Positions 6,520 to 11,581 of a DNA stretch of 11,581 nucleotides are shown here, piece after piece (the first letter of the stretch is position 1; every line of letters begins with the position of its first letter). The position numbers were made by a program, and so were the translations under genes. The notes under the pieces are model-generated. The model made no database searches. It was given only the letters and a program-made list of their open reading frames with translations, and was not told the origin of the DNA. The DNA is from Coraliomargarita sp. CAG:312. GTDB lineage: Bacteria > Verrucomicrobiota > Verrucomicrobiia > Opitutales > Intestinicryptomonadaceae. Location of the stretch: assembly GCA_000438015.1 (NCBI GenBank), contig FR901613.1:37120-48700 (forward strand). The letters are read 5' to 3'.

Positions 6520-7115
6520 TATACGACTTTACACAGTTCGTCCCTTAGGTATTCGCGCGCTCTGGAAAGCCTGCTCTTTACGGTTCCAACGCTTATGTTC
6601 AGGGCGCTGGCGATTTCCTCGTAGCTTAAGTCCTGCTCGTTGCGCATTTTGATTACTTGCGCGTATTTGGGGGGCAGGGCGTCTATAGCCTTCGGGAGAT
6701 TTCTCATGAATTCCTCGGAAGCGACCTGTTCGGCGGGAGTTTCGGCATCCAATGTCAGAATGTCGCAAAGAGTGGCAGAACCTTCGCCGTCAACCTGCAT
6801 GTCCAAAGATATCGATTGCGGGCGTTTCCTGCGCCACCAATACCAATGCTTGTTGCGCGCCAAATTTGTTGCTATATGGTATAGCCATGTTGAAATTGAG
6901 CAGTCTCCGCGAAACGACCCAATGCTTTTGCGGGCCTTTATAAATGTGTCTTGGGCGACTTCTTCGGCGTCCTGATGGTTGTCCAGAAGCGAGTTCGCAC
7001 GATTGTATATTTTATTCCAATGCTCGTTGACGAGTTCGCTAAAAGCGACTTCGTCGCCGTTCTTGAGCCTTTCAAGAAACGGTTCTTCGCATGCTTTTAC
7101 GCTAGTGTTTCCCAT
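6519..7115 (-). CDS. ECF-family RNA polymerase sigma factor
   Basis: 198 residues, usual for an extracytoplasmic-function (sigma-70 family group 4) factor. Region 2 lies at about 22-95: FSELVNEHWNKIYNRANSLL, then DAEEVAQDTFIKARKSIGSFRG (2.2) and STWLYHIATNLARNKHW (2.3/2.4). A variable linker (95-135) leads to region 4 at about 137-192, with LPPKYAQVIKMRNEQDLSYEEIA and the HTH LNISVGTVKSRLSRAREYLRDEL. It would direct RNA polymerase to its own set of promoters and be held at the membrane by the anti-sigma factor encoded immediately downstream. No Shine-Dalgarno is visible before the ATG; a TATAAT on the minus strand (7120-7125) ends only 4 bases from the start codon, so a leaderless transcript is possible. 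It is divergent from the GTPase operon. Confidence 0.95.
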   Translation of the reverse strand: MGNTSVKACEEPFLERLKNGDEVAFSELVNEHWNKIYNRANSLLDNHQDAEEVAQDTFIKARKSIGSFRGDCSISTWLYHIATNLARNKHWYWWRRKRPQSISLDMQVDGEGSATLCDILTLDAETPAEQVASEEFMRNLPKAIDALPPKYAQVIKMRNEQDLSYEEIASALNISVGTVKSRLSRAREYLRDELCKVV

Positions 7116-7422
7116 AAGTATTATAATCTTTCATTCTATTTAGAGTTATATTGCAAAAAAATGTTTCATTATTTTTTCTAAAACATTCGGTTTCTTTACT
7201 ATTTAGCCGTTTTGCAAACAACCCGGTTAATTTTATATCGCAATAAAATCCGGCGCCTTAAGATAAAAAGGCTGTCGGGCGGCATTCGCCACGGCGCGTG
7301 TAAGCGGACTTTTAGGAGGCGTTTTCCCTTTCAAGTTTAAAAAGGGATTTTTCCTCCGAACAATTGAAAAAAATATTGCAGATGAGGCAAAAAAATGAGA
7401 AACTGAAACGATAAAGGATTTT
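7116..7422. other. Divergent intergenic region between ECF sigma gene and GTPase operon
   Basis: 307 bp that must contain promoters in both directions. On the minus side I see TATAAT next to the sigma start (7120-7125), an inverted repeat with 7-bp arms AATGTTT (7160-7166) and AAACATT (7181-7187), and a TGAAAC (7163-7168) placed 18 bases from TCTAAA (7139-7144), loosely like an ECF-type autoregulated promoter. On the plus side there is a hairpin CCCTTT / AAAGGG (about 7326-7346) followed by ATTTTT, resembling a weak attenuator, and a good AAAGGA Shine-Dalgarno (7413-7418) just before the GTPase ATG. No gene is supported. The middle (7230-7320) is more G+C-rich than its flanks. Confidence 0.45.
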
Positions 7423-9165
7423 ATGTTCGATTTCATTAGAGGAAAAAACAAAAAACGCGCTTTCGGATTTTTCGATTGCCAAACTTCAACATTTACAGAA
7501 TCCAAGGCGTACCCAGTAAAAATAGGAGGAACGCAGTCTTGTTCGGTGCCCCTGGATTTCGGAGGAGAGATATTGCAGATTGATGCGGCGCCCAAAGGCG
7601 GCCTCGTAGCCGCTCCGCTCTCCGATTCAAATAAAATTTTTCTAAATGGCGCAGCGCTGACCTCGCCTGTTGAGTTCTCGGATGTGGCGACATTGCAAAT
7701 AGACTCAAAACTCTACTATTTGTTCTCCGACACATCAATGTTCGAGCGGGCGCGTTCAATCGACGTGTCGAAATGGCTCGTCTTTTATAGCGAAAATGGG
7801 CATATCGAGGACGAGCTTCCTTTCGGCAGGATAAAATCGGCGGTTCAAAACCGCGGGTTAAGCGGGGTTGGACTGGCGATATGCCCAAAGAATTTTGAAT
7901 ACGGCTTTATGTATTCCACTGTATTTGGTGGCAAGGATGCGGAAACATCGCAGCTGACTGTTCCAATTTTACCTGAGTCTTCTGTCGCTGTCACTTGCCC
8001 GCTGTGCTGGTTGAAGTTCGACATAGGCGACGCAATGAGCATTGCCGTGCATGAGAGCCTGCGCGGAGATCCCGTTTTGGGCCCGGATGAAATGCTGCGC
8101 TTCCTGCCGACTTCATTCAACGACGACGGCGTGCCTCTCGACGCGGCTGGAATGCCTTCACCCGACATAGCCTGCCCGCACTGCCGGCGCAAACTCCCGC
8201 CCAACTATTTGGAGCTCGACCATAAAATATTTTCGATTGTGGGCGCTCCGAGCGCCGGGAAGTCTTACTATTTAAGCGTGCTTATACGCGAATTGCAAAA
8301 TTCGCTCTTTAAAAATTTTAAAATAACGCTAAAGGATTTGGATCCCTCCGGGAATATGCTTTTAACGCAGATGAAAAACCGCCTTTTTTCTGCGAAAAAT
8401 CCCGAAGACGCGATATTGGCAAAGACCGCGCTTGAGGGCGCCATGTATGAGCGTTATCCGCGTTTCGGCAAAATAGTGGCTCTGCCTAAGCCTATGACAT
8501 ATTCTCTTTCGCGCGGGGGAGAGGTTAAGAATTCAATCATTTTTTACGACAACGCCGGCGAACACTTCGAGCCGGGTTTGGATATAGAGGAGTCTCCAGG
8601 AGCCATGCATGTGGCGAGTTCCGCTGCGATATTTTTCCTGTTCGACCCGCCTTCAAACCGCAACTTTAAGCTGGCGCTGGAAGGGTATCCCGATCCCCAG
8701 CTTACGATAGACGGCCGCATAGACCAGCAGGACACGATTCTTTCGGAGATGGAAGTCCGCATAAAGAGGATATTGTCGATAGAGTCGTCCCGCAGAATAG
8801 AAACTCCCCTTGCGGTAATAATAGGCAAGTGCGACATGTGGCTCCAACTTTTGAAGAAACCGCTTTTAGATACAATAGAAGGCGGCAAGCTCAACTTAAG
8901 CGCGGTTGACGCAAACAGCCAGACTTTGCGAGAATTCCTCTTGGAAATAGATCCCTCGATAGTTTCAAATGCGGAGTCTATTTCAACAAACGTGAAATAT
9001 TTTGCGCTGAGCGCGCTAGGGCATTCTCCTATGGTTATTCAAGAGGGCGCCAATATCGGAAAGATAGCTCCAATTCCGGAAAAGTTAAATCCCATAAACG
9101 TTGAAATTCCGTCGATTTGGGCTCTAAGCCAGACAAGCGACCTAATTCCGACAATGCGCGAATAA
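7423..9165 (+). CDS. TRAFAC-type GTPase with FHA-like N-terminus and zinc ribbon
   Basis: 580 residues, no signal or TM segment. N-terminal region (about 25-105) has the beta-rich pattern of a divergent FHA domain (VKIGG at 32-36, then FLNGAALTSPVEFSDVATLQI at 73-93, like the NG and GD strands of FHA). A further uncharacterised part follows (110-185). CPLC (192-195) and CPHC (251-254) form a zinc ribbon split by about 55 residues containing LGPDEMLRFLPTSF. The GTPase domain begins right after: G1/Walker A GAPSAGKS (274-281), G3 as FYDNAGEHFEPG (374-385), hydrophobic strand AAIFFLFDPP (401-410), G4 VIIGKCD (465-471) and G5 FALSAL (527-532). G4 has Gly instead of Asn/Thr, so guanine specificity needs proof. 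I recognise the ribbon-plus-GTPase layout from planctomycete proteins near predicted GTPase-associated (GAP1/DO-GTPase) conflict systems; family names are from memory. AAAGGA precedes the ATG. The next gene starts one base after the stop. Confidence 0.82.
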   Translation: MFDFIRGKNKKRAFGFFDCQTSTFTESKAYPVKIGGTQSCSVPLDFGGEILQIDAAPKGGLVAAPLSDSNKIFLNGAALTSPVEFSDVATLQIDSKLYYLFSDTSMFERARSIDVSKWLVFYSENGHIEDELPFGRIKSAVQNRGLSGVGLAICPKNFEYGFMYSTVFGGKDAETSQLTVPILPESSVAVTCPLCWLKFDIGDAMSIAVHESLRGDPVLGPDEMLRFLPTSFNDDGVPLDAAGMPSPDIACPHCRRKLPPNYLELDHKIFSIVGAPSAGKSYYLSVLIRELQNSLFKNFKITLKDLDPSGNMLLTQMKNRLFSAKNPEDAILAKTALEGAMYERYPRFGKIVALPKPMTYSLSRGGEVKNSIIFYDNAGEHFEPGLDIEESPGAMHVASSAAIFFLFDPPSNRNFKLALEGYPDPQLTIDGRIDQQDTILSEMEVRIKRILSIESSRRIETPLAVIIGKCDMWLQLLKKPLLDTIEGGKLNLSAVDANSQTLREFLLEIDPSIVSNAESISTNVKYFALSALGHSPMVIQEGANIGKIAPIPEKLNPINVEIPSIWALSQTSDLIPTMRE

Positions 9166-9166
9166 T

Positions 9167-10522
9167 ATGGCGTACCAGCTCATATATACCAGCTATCCAA
9201 TGTCCCTTGTGAACGGGCGGACGGGTTTTTCCACTGTCGCCAGAACGCGCGAGATGTCGGAAAAGCTGTCTTCTGCGATAGAGAGATGCAGCGTTTACGA
9301 TGTATCCCGTGGCGTTGTATATACGCATAGGATATTGAATGTTGGCGGGAAATCTTGGCATGTCTTAAGCCGCATAACAGATTCCGGCGTGGACTATACA
9401 AACAGAAACAACTATATTGCGCACCATTTAGCTCTTTCGGCGGATGAAATTTCCGGCTTGGCCAATCCTGCCGAGATTCTAATGCAATGGAATGGTTGGA
9501 GATCGTCGTGGTCGGAGCCCCCGAAATATTTGCCGCCTCCCGAAGGGCTGGATGCGATTTCAGCTTCGTGTTCTCTTCCCGCGGAAAATTGGCGCAGGGA
9601 ATTCGGAGATTGCGGAGCGGCGGCAATTTTAAACTGCGGCGCAGCGAATATAATAGCTGATGTATCGGATTCCGAAAAGCTTCTTAAATTATTTTCAGAA
9701 TCCTCGCTTTTGGAGGTGAATCCAGCCGACGCATGGAAGTTTACATTTACGACTTCGTTTTCAGCCGCAGACAATCCAGCAGATTTTTATTGGAAAGCGT
9801 ATCCCGAAAATACCGGGGTTCAGGGGGCTGTTATAGATTTAAAAAGACGGACAATTCCTCAGATTCCCGCGTGCCGCGCGGCTGAATACGCGCGCAGCGG
9901 AGTTATGAACAACCGCGAAAGATTCAACCTTACGGTCTCCGCTCCGCCTCCTGCTTCACGCAAATTCGATGTTATTGACACGCAGTCAGGGAAAGACGGC
10001 GGCAGTTTTGCTGCAAAACTAATAGGAGGGGCGGTCGCGTTGTCGGTTGTTCTGGTCGCAGGCGTCTTCGGGGTGTATTATTCGATTGACGGGGCTTCAA
10101 AAAAACCTTCCAGAAGCAATGTCTCGGAGCCTGTTCCCGTTTTGAAAACTTCGGCTTCGGAATCCCGAGAAGATTTCGGAAAATATTCAAATCTGACATC
10201 CGGAGAGTTGAAAAGCGAAGTTTCGATGCTTATTGAGAAATGCGAGTTTCAAAAGGCGCTTGACGCGTGGGATTGTTCGGTGCACGCCAAGAACGAGCCA
10301 AATTACAGGGTTGGCCTGCTTGGGGCAATAGGATATAAAGCCGACAATTTGATGCGGTATTCGGAAAATATTTTCATGTCGCAAATGGCGTCCGACAGCG
10401 AGCGGGCGAGGGCCATTGAAAATGTTTTTGCGGCGCGAAGGGCTCTTGATATAGACGGCGTTCCGCGCATTGCGGAGCGCATGAAACGCTGGAATGAATT
10501 AAACAAAAAAATAAAGAAGTAA
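9167..10522 (+). CDS. GTPase-associated protein 1 (GAP1-N2-like) with one TM helix
   Basis: 451 residues. The N-terminus MAYQLIYTSYPMSL, then GRTGFSTVARTREM (17-30), YTHRILNVGGKSWHVLSRI (52-70), and DSGVDYTNRNNYIAHHLALS (72-91) is the signature I know from GAP1 N-terminal domain type 2 proteins, which are encoded beside GTPases of predicted conflict or signalling systems. Tyr/Asn/His-rich conserved positions there could form an active or binding site, but no activity is established to my knowledge. The domain plus middle region run to about 255; a low-complexity linker leads to a single TM helix at 285-306 (LIGGAVALSVVLVAGVFGVYY). The C-terminal part (335-450) is helical and charged, possibly TPR-like (LIEKCEFQKALDAW). 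With the GTPase lacking a TM, this protein probably anchors it at the membrane. The start is one base after the GTPase stop (TAATATG), and its stop TAA directly abuts the next ATG, so the three are coupled. Confidence 0.8.
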   Translation: MAYQLIYTSYPMSLVNGRTGFSTVARTREMSEKLSSAIERCSVYDVSRGVVYTHRILNVGGKSWHVLSRITDSGVDYTNRNNYIAHHLALSADEISGLANPAEILMQWNGWRSSWSEPPKYLPPPEGLDAISASCSLPAENWRREFGDCGAAAILNCGAANIIADVSDSEKLLKLFSESSLLEVNPADAWKFTFTTSFSAADNPADFYWKAYPENTGVQGAVIDLKRRTIPQIPACRAAEYARSGVMNNRERFNLTVSAPPPASRKFDVIDTQSGKDGGSFAAKLIGGAVALSVVLVAGVFGVYYSIDGASKKPSRSNVSEPVPVLKTSASESREDFGKYSNLTSGELKSEVSMLIEKCEFQKALDAWDCSVHAKNEPNYRVGLLGAIGYKADNLMRYSENIFMSQMASDSERARAIENVFAARRALDIDGVPRIAERMKRWNELNKKIKK

Positions 10523-11581
10523 ATGACACCACAGCTTTTAATTGTAAAGATTCAAGCGCTGCTTGGCGGCAGGCTCGAAGTGTCGCCTGTGCAGAAGCGC
10601 GCTTTGGCAATGGAATACTATAAAATGTGTTCAGACGCCGAGTCGCAACTAGAACACTGCATCGCGCTTATAAAGGCGGGCAGGGAATATCCCGCCCTCC
10701 AGTTCGCGGAGTCGTCGTCTATTTTGGACAAGGTGAACGCATTGTCGTTTATGGAGCTTCCCCAGTGGCGAGACTTTTGCAGCACAGAGTCCCTCCCGTT
10801 GCCTCCTCCTTTTTCCGAGGAGCAGATAAGCCAGATAAGCGCGCTTTATTCAAAGGGGATAACTCAGACCCATCCGCTCTACCGCGACTACCGAAGGGCT
10901 ATGAGAATGCGCGATTACGGCGCCGCTTTAGCTGTTATTCGCACTATTTCAAAAATAAATACTTACGATGCCGAAGCCCGTTCGGAATACGACAGGCTGC
11001 GCAAGCTTCTGTCGGATAAAAAGCTCAAGGCGCTCCGGGCTGCTTTGGACGGTTCCGACAAAGGGAAAATAATTTCTATATGCGAGGATTTGGCTCCCGA
11101 CGCTGAATTTTTGTCTGGCAATCCGGTTTGGGAGGAGGCATTGGAACGTAAAAGGGGCTTTGACGAAGAAGTCGCCAGGTCCCGGGCAAGGGAAATACTT
11201 TCGGAAATTTCCAAGCTCGACGCGTCGAAGGACATATCCAAAATATCGGAGCTTGTTTCGGAGTACAACCTCTTGGGGGCAGACCTTGCTACGACGGAAA
11301 AGGAGGCGGAGCTCCTGGACGATTGCAACAAAAAGGTGTCAGAATACCAAGATTTGCAGGTCAATTTGGAGCGTTCCGCCAGAGCCAGAAACATGGTGTC
11401 GATAGAGCTTGAGACGCCTACACCCATGCCGCCGTCGGAGCGCTTGAAATTTTTAAAGAAATTGCGTTCTGAGGCGGGGGAGACACTAGACGCCACATCC
11501 GCAAAGAAACTCAATTCGGCGATTTCTGCGTTGTCTTCGAAAATTTTGGCAAAACGGATATTGACGGTTGGCGGCGGGATG
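10523..11581 (+). CDS. Unidentified helical protein, third member of the GTPase operon (partial)
   Basis: The frame is open from the ATG immediately after the GAP1-like stop to the end of the window (353 codons, no stop), so the C-terminus is missing. I do not recognise the family. Visible: an N-terminal helical segment (1-75), a proline-rich spot (LPLPPPF, 91-97), a TPR-like pair of helices at about 116-163 (LYRDYRRAMRMRDYGAALAV and TYDAEARSEYDRLRKLL), and then a long Lys/Glu/Leu-rich helical stretch (165-345) likely to form coiled coil. The last visible residues KRILTVGGGM follow a basic cluster and look like the entry to a TM helix, as in its upstream neighbour; this is a guess. Zero spacing to the upstream gene implies translational coupling and that it acts in the same complex. 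It could be the membrane platform or effector of the system. Confidence 0.75.
   Translation, partial: MTPQLLIVKIQALLGGRLEVSPVQKRALAMEYYKMCSDAESQLEHCIALIKAGREYPALQFAESSSILDKVNALSFMELPQWRDFCSTESLPLPPPFSEEQISQISALYSKGITQTHPLYRDYRRAMRMRDYGAALAVIRTISKINTYDAEARSEYDRLRKLLSDKKLKALRAALDGSDKGKIISICEDLAPDAEFLSGNPVWEEALERKRGFDEEVARSRAREILSEISKLDASKDISKISELVSEYNLLGADLATTEKEAELLDDCNKKVSEYQDLQVNLERSARARNMVSIELETPTPMPPSERLKFLKKLRSEAGETLDATSAKKLNSAISALSSKILAKRILTVGGGM

Noticed and set aside
7404..7409. TGAAAC upstream of the GTPase as an ECF -35 element
   Set aside because: It lies only 13 bases before the start codon, leaving no room for a -10 element and transcription start.
7233..7595. 120-residue minus-strand frame across the divergent intergenic region
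   Set aside because: Half of it is antisense to the GTPase gene start, it has no Shine-Dalgarno and no recognisable domain. The tail (7233-7350) looks protein-like, but not enough to call a gene or relic.
10627..11019. 130-residue plus-strand Arg-rich frame
   Set aside because: It is a different frame of the same coupled gene that starts at 10523; composition is implausible and no ribosome-binding site is present.
10963..11514. 183-residue minus-strand Ser-rich frame
   Set aside because: It is antisense to the uninterrupted third gene of the GTPase operon; its Ser-rich make-up is the shadow of the coiled-coil Glu/Lys/Ala codons.
1..11581. CRISPR arrays, insertion sequences, tRNA or rRNA genes
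   Set aside because: I saw no regularly spaced repeats, transposase signatures, terminal inverted repeats or tRNA/rRNA-like segments on either strand.

Overview
The window (11,581 bp, roughly 47-50% G+C by eye) looks like bacterial chromosome from the PVC group, most likely a Verrucomicrobiota/Opitutae-like or Lentisphaerota-like organism. This rests on the mixture of genes: a secreted beta-helix carbohydrate-active protein, a short anti-sigma factor of the kind common in Planctomycetes/Verrucomicrobia paired with an ECF sigma factor, Shine-Dalgarno signals that are mostly weak, and a GTPase plus GTPase-associated-protein operon of a type I recognise mainly from planctomycete genomes. The lineage is an inference from family recognition, not a phylogeny.

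Layout: (1) 2-1955, plus strand: the C-terminal end of a glutamate synthase small subunit (GltD), followed 7 bp later by a NifA-like sigma-54 activator (GAF, AAA+, Fis-type HTH). Together they form a nitrogen-assimilation pair. (2) 1956-2359: a 404-bp convergent gap with no supported gene. (3) 5090-2360, minus strand: a tight three-gene run reading from a secreted right-handed beta-helix protein (GH110-like motifs) to queH (epoxyqueuosine reductase, GTG start) to a small FlK-like hotdog thioesterase, with a strong palindromic operator candidate upstream of the first gene. (4) 5784-5206, minus strand: rplU-rpmA (ribosomal proteins L21 and L27), with a leader hairpin and a clear downstream terminator. 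(5) 7115-6034, minus strand: an ECF sigma factor and its one-TM anti-sigma factor, overlapping by one base and closed by an intrinsic terminator. (6) 7116-7422: a 307-bp divergent intergenic region. (7) 7423-11581, plus strand: a translationally coupled operon of three proteins: a TRAFAC-type GTPase with an FHA-like N-terminus and a zinc ribbon, a GAP1-N2-like protein with one TM helix, and a long helical protein that runs off the window.

The last block is the most unusual part. It matches the general architecture of predicted GTPase-centred systems (GTPase plus GTPase-associated protein 1) that have been proposed from comparative genomics as conflict or signalling systems and are, to my knowledge, experimentally uncharacterised. 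Its third member is a protein I cannot assign to any family. It is divergent from an ECF sigma/anti-sigma pair, so stress-linked control is possible but unproven. The other blocks are mostly housekeeping, with a few regulatory structures worth checking.
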